Shown here: piece after piece, positions 39,143-53,300 of the stretch | How positions within the stretch are numbered: position 1 is the first letter of the stretch | How the letters are laid out: the number at the start of each line of letters is the position of its first letter | Source of the DNA: Baylisascaris procyonis | Lineage: Eukaryota > Nematoda > Chromadorea > Rhabditida > Ascarididae | Reading direction: 5' to 3' | Assembly: GCA_037389465.1 (NCBI GenBank) | Contig: JAZARR010000184.1 | Location: 1,488,001-1,552,000, forward strand | DNA length: 64,000 nucleotides | Program-made: the position numbers and the translations under genes | Notes under the pieces: generated by a model | Seen by the model: only the letters and a program-made list of their open reading frames with translations | Told to the model about the DNA's origin: nothing | Database searches by the model: none

Positions 39143-42100
39143 AATTTCAATTCATGCCACCTTTTCCTATCCCCTTAACAAACATACATCGAAAATAGAT
39201 ATTTCACAACGATGAAAATATAAAAGATATTAAATCTTTACCTATGAGCAAACCCTCTCAATTGCATTCAACTGAAAGTACCATTTTGCTAATGACCAGA
39301 AATTATCCGACGCAAAGGGGAACAACTATATGAAAAGAGTAATCATCCTTTCACTGAGATTACTGCCACAATTGGAAAATATGCTTGCGAAGCAAAGAAT
39401 CGGAAATTGTGCAAACAAACGTGCAAAAAAAGGGAAGGTTTCTTATAATATAGGAAACAATCGTCAGAAAACGTAAATTTCTTTCGACTTCTCCAAACAA
39501 CCTTCCCAGTCTCCAGAGGTATTCATTTGCAAGTCTCCGGGCATATTTTAATTTCCTTATGAAAAGTAATTTCTAACAGATTTCCAGTCAGTGTGATGGA
39601 AATCCAAAAAGCGAACCTAAAATCTCACTTAAAATAGTCAGTCGACGGGCTTGTCAAGAATTAGTTGAGGAGGGGAGAGAAGAGGATGAAGATTAAAAAT
39701 TTAGAAGCCAAAATCTAAATGCCGAAAACCCGGCCAAAAAGCCTAAATGCCCAAGGGTAAAAAAATTAGCCAGTTGAATAACCAACTTATACGTGAATCA
39801 TATAAAAAATCTTCACTACTATTCCAAGCAGCAATTCCAAAGATTTGAAAATGCTCCAAAAAATTGAAGAAAAAATTATATTTATATTTTTTTCTTGTCA
39901 CTTTCGGCCGAATGCTTCCCTTAACGAATTTATCAAAAATATATCGTAAAATAATCTAAAAATGAGCAATAAAACAATAAACATTTAATTAGCTGAAACG
40001 ATATGAGTGAAAAAATCGGAAACAATAGTAATTTTAATTGTAAAATTAAATATGCTATACACACTTGATTGAAGAAGTGAAACTGGCACTGTGCAGACAT
40101 CATTCGCACGATTATGTTAGGCACGTTGCGGGGGCGATTCACTTCCCAGTTGTTTCATTTGCTCCACTGAACCAATTAACATCACATATCATTTGTAGTT
40201 CCACTTTTTTGAAGAATCTGTTATATTGTTATATTTGCAAACAATAAACTTTTATCTATTTATCCGAATGGAACCTTTTTTTATCGTTCTCCTCTTTTCT
40301 TGAAGTTTAGGAGACTCAATGGAACGTAAAATATACAGAGGGATTCCTAGAAATGTACTCGTATACGCCCCTTCTCTTTCATAAGTTCTAAGGAAAGAGA
40401 GAAAGGAAGGAGGGATATAAAAGATATGCATTTCAGGTGCCCATTTTCTAAGGGGTTCCTCATTGCCGAAGCAAACAACTTCATCAAAAAAAGAAACAAC
40501 AAAATATTGGTTCAATAGAATAAACGAGGAAGCTAATATGAAATGAATTATCTGAGAGCGCCGAATGCTAAAAATGGTTAAAGTATTCATTAAAAAACAA
40601 TAGAAATTTATTTGCATATTTCGAATGAGAAGTACATCGAATTCAATAGAATTCACTAAGATTTCCCCTCCTAAATTTTGCATACAGAAATTCAACCGGC
40701 GAAGTGAATATTCCTGCGGGAAAATTGTAATTTTTCTATGTTAACATCACAAATCTCGCTCAAGCATATTAGATCTTGAAAATGGAAGTCAACTTACAAC
40801 TTAATGCGTCTCCACTATTTCCATCTAAACAAAAAAGGAAAAAATTTTATAGAAATTTATAACGTCTAAAAAATTTCAGAAATTTAAAACAAAAGAAATA
40901 AAATTGCTATAAAAGATAAGCAAAAACGAAGACGATGGCGATGGTATGCAGTGAATGGCACGTTGTGCACAATATTAACGAGAGAGAGTGCTCTAAGCAG
41001 CGATCGATGTTTGCTGCCAGCTAGCAGAAAGAACGCAAAAGCTTGTGCTCATCAACCCAATCTGCAGTGGTGTGTGAGAACGTCTCATATTCTAGTTCAG
41101 AGCAGATCGCTAAATAAGCACCACTTCTAGATGATCTGTTAAAATAAATGGGAAAGCATGCCAGCAAGGCGAGCACAATACGCGCTTTTTGCAATTCGAC
41201 TAGTCAATTCGATCGAGCTTACGTATATATAAATACTTGAATCGATGCTTACGTAAATACTTACGTATATAGATCGATGTAATGCTTGAAGACATAACCG
41301 CATCAGATCGCATTCAAAGTGACCTCTTTCAAACCGATCTGACCAATCGCCAATAGAAATGCGCACCGAAATATTTGGTTTGCTTTTTGCTTGGACTCAA
41401 GTGGTTTAGAAAATGCGTAAGTAAATGGATTAAGAAAAGATAGAGACTAACGCTAGAGATAGAGTGAAATGAGGGTTATTTCGATGTGCTGATTGTGTCC
41501 ATTAAAAGTACCGACCATAGCTTCCTGTTCGTAAGACAAAACTACCGGACAAACCGACAAAAAGGTAGACAGACACAAATATTCAGACATACATATGGCA
41601 CTGTCTATGACCTGTCCTTTAAAAAAGGAAAGGATGTGGAGTTTCTCAAAGAGTAATACTCCGAGCTGATTACTCAAAGAGTAATACTCTGCCTCATATC
41701 TATGATAAAATAAGCCATTCTACTTTAAGGATATCTAATCGTTACAAATTCCATCAGTACTTTTGATGATCCACAATCCACAGTGCAGCAATCGCTCTCA
41801 ACTTATTACTGAACTCCGTGCAAAACGCCTTTTGAAGTGAACGAAAGAAGCATCTGTATGGATATAATTGCGATATCGATTAGTCGTGTGAAAAGGTTGA
41901 AAATCCTTTATGCGTATATCAAGATTGTATCAACAGCTAACTCTCGAAGGCGTAAATGAAACGTATATACCCCATAAAGCTTATTAATAGTATTTTTTGA
42001 ATATTTGAGCATAAAGCATAGCATAAACAAATGCATATGAATGTAACGACTCTTTATTGTTGCTACTGCTTTGCTGCATGTGCGATATCACGGTACCTTA

Positions 42101-44252
42101 AGAGGACAGACAGACATAGACAGACAATAAACAAAAACACCACGCATACAGAACTGATCGTCCCTTTTCCAAAGGCGATTTTGAAGCCATCAGTCACGGA
42201 GCTTTAACCATTTTTTCAAATTACTACTCATCATAAATACATTCGTTATTTATTGTCACCTTTTCACTAAGGGCTCATGTTATCTTCCGCTACACTAATC
42301 GGATGGATTGCACTTCATTAATGACAAAGAAATATGAAGCGATTTGCAATCGTCTCTTTCCCACTCACTCAACAAAATAGATCAATTCCGTTAGATGACA
42401 AAATATTTATACATGTGAATGAGGTAAATGTTCTGCGATATTGTGCAAAGATTCCCTCCAGAACACCTCAACGTTTCCTCACAGGACAACTGTATCTAAT
42501 AATATAACCAGTGGGAGGTTTTATTCAGCACTTTTTTCTGCACTTATTCATCCCTCTCGCTAACAACAATTCCATCAAACACTGACCACAATCCATAATA
42601 GTCTCAAACGTAAACACAACAATAAGAAGGCAATCGCTTTATTTGTTCAATAGTTTCAAATTTTATTCTATAAATAAATATTTAAGTGATTCTCATAACA
42701 GCGATATGAAAGTAAAATGCAAATTGCTGCCAACAAGAAATTGATTATCGAACAAATAGACAAAACAATTCTTCAGGGAACTTTTAAACATTGATTAAAG
42801 AAACATCAATGAGGCAAATACAACAAGAATTGATTATCGTAAATGAAAACATTACCAAAGTAGACATATAGTGGCATATGGCAGAAGATTATACAACATA
42901 CATAACAATGGTACGAAAAATAGTAAGCGATAAATCGATGTGATTGAATATTAAATCAACAGTGAACAAACCGATAAAAAACTGCAAAATAAGCTAGAGA
43001 GTGCTATTATTGTTAGATAGAACAACTACCGATCTCGAATGTTCGGGCACTGCGGAATGGTTGCACATTTCAAATTTTAAACCTCAAACAGGGAAGTGGA
43101 ATTTGTTTGATCTCCATAGGTGATGCACATTGCCTGAGGGATGTTTTTAAATAATCTCTATTTTCTATGAATAAAGAGTCAAGTTAATCTACGATGTGAT
43201 GCTGTAGATTTTGCCGCCTCGTGAAGACCCCCGATTTCACTTCATAGACTTATAGATCTCCCCAGAACAACAAATGTTACAAAAAACAAACAATAACAAC
43301 TTCAAAAATCACCTAATATTTTGGAAATCAAGTTAAATCTCACTTCAAAGTTGCTTCGAATTTTTAAAATTACTGATATTCTTATCGAATATCACATATA
43401 AAATAGCCTTCCGCGAACAAGCTTGAATTTATAAGGTATATGAAAAAATTCCAACTTTAATTTTGAAAATATTAGCGAAAATTCGTTAATTTCCATCAAA
43501 AAGCATTCATCAATTTTAGATTCTCTCCATTTATCATACATTTATATATATATGAGCACAAGTATAAACCAACTAAACGATAGCGCTATAAACATGAAAA
43601 TTTGAACTTTCCACATTTGAAAGCAAATTTAAAGAAGTTTAAAACTGAAAGAATCAATCGTTTCAATGTCAAAAGTATTGATTTATTTTGTCATTGAAGA
43701 CTATACCGATTATTGTCGTTACAATATTGACAGCAAGAAAATTGCTTTCCACAACTGCCAATCGTAGAAGCTGAACGCAGAGAAATAAACATTGGCAGTG
43801 AGATAAAATATAATCAAAAAATGATCCTTATTTTCCTTTTTCCTCTTCGTTTCTGAGATGAATTCAGAAAGGATAACGGAAGAAATTAGCTGAAAACTGC
43901 TATGAAACTATCTGCCAAACATTAGAGTAGTGCATTCATCTAATCATTATGAAACGAAATGAATGACTAAAACTTCATTGTATCTATGGAGGAGAAAGGA
44001 AAAGGATATCATTTTTCTACACATTACACTGGTATATAAATCTCACCTATCTATGCACACATATACACCGTTAAAATCAATTTAGTTCCCTTCCTTCCTC
44101 TCCAAAAAAAAAAAAACAACTACGAATAAGACGATTCGGAAAATGTCACCAAAACATTTGCAACCAATAAAAACTATGACAAGCATATAACACAATAACA
44201 AAAACGATATTTTTCGTTATAATATTTACGTTAAGCAATGGTTTCCTATGCA

Positions 44253-44258
44253 TTTATT
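44253..44258 (-). terminator. candidate polyadenylation signal of LETMD1
   Basis: AATAAA on the minus strand, about 130 nt beyond the LETMD1 stop. Confidence 0.5.
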
Positions 44259-44387
44259 TCATACGCATTATAGACACATATATAGAATATTGAATTCAAC
44301 TTCATAAAAATATGGCAGTGAAAATCGTATGAATGGAATTCAAAAAGGATATGAGCATATCGCAAATGTTGAAATAAGCAACATCGA

Positions 44388-47300
44388 TTATAACAGTCCA
44401 TGCTTCGTTTTGTGTTGAAAAAGTGCTGGTGCATGTAAATATTCCGATGTTTTCAAATCTGGCGCTGAAAGAAAAAATTACGAAATTACACAATGAGGAG
44501 TAGACATTTTTCAGATATTGCTGTGCATGACGTCCACAGATTATCTATATGAGTTCGTCTACAGGATTATAGATTTGCAAAATCCCAACTTTATGACGAA
44601 CAGAGAGGATGAGAGATAGAAGGAAAGTGGGGAAGGAATGAATTAAATCAGATTGCCTATCTATGAGAATAACCTTAAGTATAGTTTTTTTCGTTTTGAA
44701 AAAAAAAATTTATAATTGCTAAGTGTGCAAATTTTAATCAGCAGATGGGTAAGTAACAGTCACTATGCAACGAATGGTGAGCAAATGAAGGAAGGGAGAT
44801 GCAAAAAAAAATTATTTTCGACCATTCATAACTAATTGAAATTTTTTGTTCCGGCATTAGACTTCTAAGTGGCAGACGACCCATTCGAACTGCTAAATGA
44901 AATGAAAAGCAATACGTCCGCTGTATTTCTTTACAATCTACAGTAATGATTATCTACAGTCTCCTTCCAAACAACCTAAATTCACCAAAATTCATACCTT
45001 TCCTCTCAGTTATCATATGGAAATCATGAGTACATGTACCGATTAAAAGATCACTAAGATCATACTTGTGATCACAATGAGCATACTTCAGCTTTTAAGA
45101 TAGAGTACTTACATAAAAAATAAAACACCTCCCACCCATCGCCTGAAAAATACACGACCAAAATATTAAAAAATCGCCAAAAGTGAACATAGGGATCATT
45201 TTAAAACAATTAAATTAAACCGTCCAGTACCTCCCGCTCTGGACAGCATTTTATGAAGATGAGCCACAACACTATAACAAGTTTATCCCTATAATCCATA
45301 ACTTAGAAACAGTACACGTGACTGCAAATTGTTCGTTTATAAATCACATAGCTTAAAAAATAGGCAATTTTATAAAATCTGTGTTTAACACGAACGATGA
45401 GGTTGCAATATTGGATTGGGTCCCAAATTTCAAAATTCCCAAACACAAGTATATTCTGGAGGGGACATTATAAGAGGGAGTGTATTTGGAAACATATTCC
45501 TTTTTTGCACGATACTACCATGACGATGACAACAATAACATAAAAGAGATGAAAACTTTGAATGAAAAAACTGAATGAAATTTGCATAAATGAAAAAAAT
45601 AGCAACCGTTTGAATAGTGAACCCATTTCTTCAGCAGTGCTCGCATTTCATCGATTGTCATTCCATAATACTGTAGACGACGTAGATAAAGTTGCTGAAA
45701 CGGATATAAATTAAATTCTAAGCTGAAATATGAAACGAAACAATAACTCATTGCGGTTGAATGTGACTTCACATTTCAACAGCTCACCTTCTGAAGGGAT
45801 TTCCCCATGTTTCAGCTAGTGGTGATATGATAGAATAATCTATGATTTCTGTCCAATATCTCTGAAGTATTAAGAAAGCACAGAACACATCCATCCACCC
45901 TTAATTATAGTAACACCCGGAAACGTTCAATAATTATTAGAAAAATTGAATAACACTATGAAACATTTTCGATCACGCTTACTTTTAGTGACAAACAATG
46001 ACTCGGAACACGGTATCGCAAAAAGAATTACAACGCATTTATAGTAGAACCAAGTGACTATATCTTCTTTATACTTCTTTATAAGCCCCACTTTGCCTAC
46101 TCGAAAAGTTTTTATAGTTTATTTTGCTGCGTTCAAAGAAAAAACTTCAAAGAAAAGATACATGAATAGGAATAAATTACTGAAAAGGAATGCAGAATAG
46201 GATAGTATGCAATTTATTTTATGTCAAAAAATATTGAAATTTTAATGACTTGCTCTCCTCTTAGAACTTAGGCTATAGGTTTCAGCAAAATATGCAAAAA
46301 AAAATATTTAGATCCACCTTATGTCTCACCTCAGAATGAACAAAATGAAAACCTCAATGCTTCATTTTATATACTTTATAAGTAAAAAACCCCAGTAACA
46401 ATTCTTGCAAATGATAAATATTTTTCAAGGTAGACCTCCAGGTTGCTTAGAATAATACCGAAATTCTCCCAACTCTCGTTTCATAAATGCTAAGAACGAC
46501 ACCTAAAAGCTCCATGAGTTCGATCAAGGAACGAAAAGATTGGTGCGACTTAGTATTGAATCGAGGCTGACCCGGTTTTCCCGATCGAGCCTCCCAAGCG
46601 GGTGCTCGAATATTTTTGAAGAAGCCCTCGAGCTGAGATTCTCCGATTGCATCAAATTTTAAGCCAAAGACCCATATGATGCTAGTGGCGACGTCCCGAG
46701 CCGGAAGCCTCTGAGGTTATCAAAGGCCTCCGATTCACTGGTCTCGACGACTTCCAGACGAAAAGTCCGATACTTTCGCTCTTTCCTCTCGACGAAATCA
46801 TTGTCGGGGCCAGTCTCAGTATGACTTAAGCATACGGAAGGTACATTCAATAAGCATTGAGGTTCCAATTTCAATAACCTTCAACTATTGCACTGCACTC
46901 GACTCACAAAAAAAAAATCTGTGACTAGGCGTGTAAGATTATACGTCTTTTTCAAAAGCCTATTTCTTCGAATACACAGAGCTCAGATTCCCCATGGCGA
47001 ACCACCGATGTGATCAATATTCTTCCACAAAGCAATACCTCATCCAAAACTTAAAATAAAAAGTAGCAGAAAGTTAAAGAAAAAAGAAACAAACCAAATA
47101 CAGCTGCTGATCACTCATCGCGTCAACAGCTTCCGAACGCAAAAGATAGCGATCTAGCTGACGTAGTGCATTGGCTCGCCTATGCAAATGATGAACACCC
47201 ATGAATGGAATTACGTGATGAATACGGCATAAATGATACTGAAATACTGCATTGCAGCAAATACAATAATTAGGATATGGATGTGTGTCTGCATTTGTCT

Positions 47301-50300
47301 GTCTGCGAAGGATAAAGAATGAATACACAGGACTGGGATATGAAAAAATATCTTTTAAACAATGGAAGGACAAGAAAAGGACTCACTAAATGCGTGAAGG
47401 AAAGTGCTTCAAGTGGAGGCGCCTTCAATGAACGCAGATCCCTAATAGAAGCCGGTATCGTTATCCCCTGAAAACCAATGTTCCATTCAATTTCTTGTTA
47501 CTGTCGAGAGATTCCCCAGGGAAGGTAAGCAAAAGGGGTTGTTCGTGGGTGGATTCACCTGCGAAACAAGCCGAACCGAAAAAGAATTCAATTAAAGATT
47601 GAATCCTTAATCTACGGTGGTGTATAACCCCTTTCTCCTCCATCTGTTACTTATATACCCTTAGTACTCAGCATCACACAAGAAAAAGGATTTTAATAAT
47701 TAGTACCCCTCATTCCCGACTGCACATTTTTTCTGACTCCCATTATTATCCCTGCAGCAAACAATTCTTTGTACATGAAACAAGAAACAATAACTTAAAC
47801 AACCCTCTTTTATAGACAAGTCAAACAACTCAAATAAGTGATAAAACATAAGGACGATTCACGAGAAAATTGGAGATGAAACAATCGAGTGAGCAATAAA
47901 ATAATGGAAACCGACCAACTTCCTGAGTCGATCCCGAATTGGTTTGAAATGTAAATTAGCTGAACGTTTCACTGATGCTGTCCAAAAGTCTTTGCGCTGA
48001 TCGTTCGTCCAAAAATGTCGTGTTAGAACCAATCGTGGGAAAAATACACTAAATAAAAACTATTTACAATAATAAACTGTAGGCAAATATCGAAAAAAAA
48101 ATCATGCAAATTGCACACAATAACTGAATTATAAATGAACATAATGAAACAAAACGAAAATTTGGAATTAACTGTAGACTACTATTATGAAATAAAATAG
48201 AAAATATCTAAACTTCATTAAAAACATCAATAGTTCACAGTGGAGGTATTGAGCATGAAAGAGATCACAATTACACCGAATATGGTATTTGAGGTGAAAG
48301 GACTTCTGTGTATATGCGCGCTTAGAGGTAGGGAGAATCTCCTCGTTGTAAGGATGATCCTATGTGGAAAGAAGGAAGATGGAAACCGCCCATACATTAC
48401 TTTTGCTCACTGATGTCAACCTTCTTACGGCCATTGCCTCTCTTTAAAACTAAGTACTCAAGCGGTTTTCATTGCATTTAAAGCATTTTAGCACTTTCTT
48501 CCATTAGGCATTTTATTACCTTTGCACAATTTGGCATGCGTACCTCGATCTAATCAAGGAATTATTACACATTAATTATGAATGCAGTATTGGTACCTCA
48601 GACGACAGTTCAAACTCTTTAACTGAAGGTAAGATGGAAAAGCGACTATATGACCAAAAGAGGTTCTGCGAATTGTTGGCGCTTGAGACTTTAGGATGAC
48701 GACACGAAATCTTCAGAATACTTCGGTACGACCGACCAGATTTCAGGATAGCAGGTGGGAAGGTGAGAGGGGGATGGGCTATTTCTACAGTCCGGAAGCA
48801 ACTGCTACACAACCACTCGTTCACTTTAGGAAAAAATTCTATTTCCGTATTTCTGAAACTTCTCTCAAACATACTAATCTTTTTCCGAAAAAAATTCTTA
48901 TTATCGACGAGGCGAATTTTCTAAATAAAAATGAGTTAAGACGCAAGAGGGATCAAATAGATGAGAGAAGATATTCAGTAAAAGGTTGAATATTCGAATA
49001 AACCCCATATAATAATGCAACGGGCATTGAAGAGAGATGAGGACTTACAGCGCTGCTCCGAGGAAATAAAATGTCATCGGTAGTGGTATGAGAATAATAA
49101 CGATGATCATCTTTGCAATCTCTTCATTTGTCTACAACAGAAACTTTATTCCACCAGAATTTACTATTTTCTTCCCTCTTATAGAAATTATTTACTTATT
49201 ACTAGAAATTAACTTAAAAAGAATTAATAAAATAAACGATTAAAATGACGGCAATTTTTTATAGTAGGCTGATAAAAGTGCTAATTTTTATAACAAAGGA
49301 TTTCATATGTCCGGAACGATTGTTATTCTCAATGATTTCAAAAAATATTTAGTAACTCATTTTCTTGAGATACGTTCGTTTGCTTTTTTGTTTCTAACCT
49401 TTGATCTTTCGTTTCATAATCAAATAATTTAGGACTCCAAACCCGGGTAGAACGAAAAATGTCAAACGAAAATCTACAACACCAAATATTAAAATATGCG
49501 GATGCAAAAATTTTGAAAAAGTGTAATTTCCATAACCTCTCAATTTGCTGCCCACTTTTTCCAGGTGAATCTATGGAAAAATATTACTCTTGAAAAAAAT
49601 TCGCGCCCATCACTGTTGCGACCAACATGCTTAATGGAGTACCTTTCGAAAATAATCTGTAGAATAGGGTACGTCAAAGTTATAAGAAGGGGCCATGCGG
49701 CATCAATGGGCACGAAATGGATAAAAAAAGGGAATAAATGTAGAATTTTATGTTAACGTATTTTTGTGTACACCCTAACTGTTGAACACTAGACAGATTC
49801 ATCTTTACCTTTGAATAGATGACGGCATACTTTTGCAATTTGTTCCTATCATTTTATTATTAGCCTCGATAGAAAGTTGTGACAGATAACAGGTGACAGA
49901 TAGAAAAGAAACCAATGAAGAAACAACTAGAGAAGAGAATAGTCAAGAACAAATAAGAGAAGCCACAACTGATAAACAAAAACAGATTAGCTAAGTCCAT
50001 AGAAAATATGAAAAGTTAAGAAAAAAGAGCGAACAACTATAAGAAAGTTGAGAAAAAATAAAATAAGGTACCATAAGATAATGACTCTCAGTGGTAAGTG
50101 GTCAAATAAAATCAGTGCTCGGAATACGATATAAAAATGGCATTTAAATGCAACTTGAGAAATGATTTCAGCATGACACTGTCAATGAAACATGCAATCG
50201 TTAGTGCGATCCAATATTCTTGAAAATCTTCAAATTTACTGAATTTTATTCGAATTTCCTTTTATCTAGTTATTTAATAAACCTCTAATAATCAGTCTTG

Positions 50301-53300
50301 GGCGTATGTTTATTGGGAAAAAATTCACTGAAGGTAAATTCGGAACTTCCATCGAAAAGTTAGAATTTCCAAAAAAGAAGAGAAATTTTGTGAGCTTAAC
50401 AAACCATGGAAAAGCGATCACAGATACTAATGAACTGTAAAAAAAACCAATTCTACCCTTTTTTGACAACTTCACAAAACTCAGACCAAAAATATTTGAC
50501 TCATTTTTAATAAAAATAAAAAACCTAATTTTGTTTCTCTACCGATCCAGCATACGACTGCAGTAATGGGCACATAGCAAAGAACAATCACAAATTTTTT
50601 ATACCCCTTTAGAATGAACGATCACCTTGAATCTTTTCCTTACTTACGCAATCCAATAGCTCTATCTCTCATCGCTTAACTGTACCTAAGCGCCAAGTTG
50701 AAATCAGCCGTATATGCCGATAGAAGTGATATTTTACATATTATCTAACAAAGGAAATCAAAAAACGCTCATTTAAATACTTTCATTCCATCCAAACTAG
50801 TTTTCGGTCGTTAAACATCTTCTAACACAAAAGACTGAGGATTCTGCTGTACTAACTCATAATGGTCGTAGTTTCTCAATGCACGACAATATACCAATGC
50901 GGTTATATCTTCAATCATGATACTTCACTTGTAAATAATTGAATGTGCATTCAAAAAATGAACCATTAAAAGCAATCAAAGAAAAAAAAGTTTCATGCAA
51001 CAACGATTAACAATGAGAACGTTTAGCAACTTCTATAGCATTACAGTTATTTCAATGTATCGGTTAAAATTTGTCTACCTATATCTAACGAACGAGGACA
51101 GAAAGCACTAAATATTTTCCAATGGCAAAATTCTATAAAGACAACCTCGCCTTGGGGCACCGATCAACTTCCCAGGGTGAAGGAGAAGAGAGGGGAGGGG
51201 AGGGATGAGATTATTTCATTATCTTTCAACATCTCTATACTCGTTCATCAAATCATAATAGAAAATTTACTTAACTGGTACAAAGGTGGTTAATTTGTTG
51301 GGATAACCCCTAACTGCCTAATCTATACCCTCTGGGTATTACTAAAAATGCTGTGAAAGTTGCAAAACGGTTCCACAAATGCAAAAAAAAGAGGAATATA
51401 ACTCACATAGCGATACAAAGCGATTCGCCAATGATGGGTACTTGTAGAAGAATAAGCAGCACGACGATATGAAGAATCTCGGCAGGGCACTGTTAAAGAC
51501 GAATACGCTTATCGTATTGTGAGTGACAAATGTGAACAATATAATTGGTGAGTAATCCTCCCACCTTTCTCCTTATTAGTCCCTATCAGAAAATAACATT
51601 CACTGAGCAAGGCGATTGCTGCCTTCGTAATATAGATCCATCCTAATATTTTATCGTTTAACTGTTAGCGAAATGCTGCGGGGAAAGCTAATGAACGATC
51701 CGATCCGCTCATGCTGACATAATTTGTGTTTCCAATAGGGAAACGAAATAATGGAGAGTATAAAATGAATTGCAAAAAAACTATAAATCATAAACTTTTC
51801 TCAATAAACTAGATTCGAAAAATTCATCAGCTTATTTATTGAGGGACAAAATATTTAACTTCAGGCGTGGTTCCACTTTTTGGGATGAAAAGTTTCCTTT
51901 CTGGACTATGATCACAAAATTTTGTTCTTTTTGTGCCCTTCAACTATGAAAAAACCTTTTTATTGAAGTTATCACCTTCTACAGTGGCTGTATAGCACTT
52001 TCAAAGACAGACAACACAGACTGCAGACAACTTCCAGAAAACATGGATGTCGATCGAATCGAGGGGACGGAAAGGAGAGAGAGGGAGAAAGGAGGGAGTG
52101 GAAATTACCGATTTTTCAAGAATGGCTTTTTAAAATCAGTGGGTCTCAAAACAATTCCCAACAAAATTAAACGGCGATCTGAATACCTCGACGGGTACGT
52201 AAAATAATTGAAAGTTGAGTATCAAAATTAAAGCAGCGCCAAAAAACACAAAAAGAGAGAAATAAATTCGTGTTCGAAATTTATCACTAGCTAAACAAGC
52301 CAGTTCTGGCTTATCAGACTTTAATTAACGACCGCCGATGGCAGTTTTAAAGGTATTTCAGCCCATCATGCCCTAGCAAGTTTAAAATGCATTATTTGTG
52401 ATGGTTGTTGATTCGATAACTAGAACATTTGTTATCCTGTTTGTACCTACTGCTTGGAGGGAAACGATCTGCAAATTATTGTGGGCATAAAGCAGAAAAA
52501 TTGCCAGAGTAGTGGGACTCCAACTGCTTCAAAATAATGGGAAGCCATGATAAATAGCCCTCTAACCAAGGTATTGTGAGAAACAGCCTAACGAAACACA
52601 TCGATGGTGGATTCGCGATCGGGCGTATTCGATCCAGAATCCGACGGATGTACATCAAGCGCAACCTACCCAAACCCAAACCAAGTAGCGGTCCAGACAT
52701 CAAGCTTATTTGGCTAAATTAGTGTTTTATGATTAGCAGTGTCGAACTCAGCGAGTGCACCAAATGCAAAAAAAAGAAACAGTGTGCTTCTCTACTTTAA
52801 AGTATGCAACAGTTAATAAATTCATAGTAGGTTATTGATCAACTACAACGCTGATTCAGTAATTAGGATGACTTGGCAAACCTTAGCAATCTATCACGCT
52901 TGATAAAGCATGAAAAAAATACAAAAAAAAATGATTCTCATGCATTAAAAAACAAATAAAAGCACTCAACAAAACTAAGTCGTTAGTAAAAATGTGTCAA
53001 TAAGCAGAACAATGCTCTACAAACCACAATCATCACAAATATATAGAGAAGAGATTAGGCATAGGAAAAAAATGACAGACAAGTGACATTTACTATTCTT
53101 TCTGTATGTGCTTACTGCTTGTGATCACAAAAATCGATTCGTTAATGAATATAGAAGCATGTGAATTATGCGATAGATATATAAATAATGAACTACATTA
53201 TTCACTAGTTAAGCACCTCGCATGATACAATGCCGAATAACATCGATGGTGTGGTAGATGTGCTATTAGGACTATTGATATAGGTGCTATTACATGTACA

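Larger units (their letters stand above)
39127..44387. other. intergenic between D2HGDH-B and LETMD1
   Basis: 5.3 kb without a recognised gene. A 147-codon minus-strand open frame (40252-40695) has no known domain or splice support. Degenerate GACAGACA-type motifs occur at 41537-41575 and 42105-42130 and resemble the tandem repeat at 57264-57475. Repeats of TACGTATATA and ATCGATG lie at 41218-41281. Confidence 0.55.

Noticed and set aside
40252..40695. 147-codon minus-strand open frame
   Set aside because: No domain, no splice sites or polyadenylation context; composition follows the local AT-rich DNA.
41218..41281. TACGTATATA/ATCGATG repeats as a possible regulatory cluster
   Set aside because: They are short, imperfect and common in AT-rich DNA; no gene start is close.
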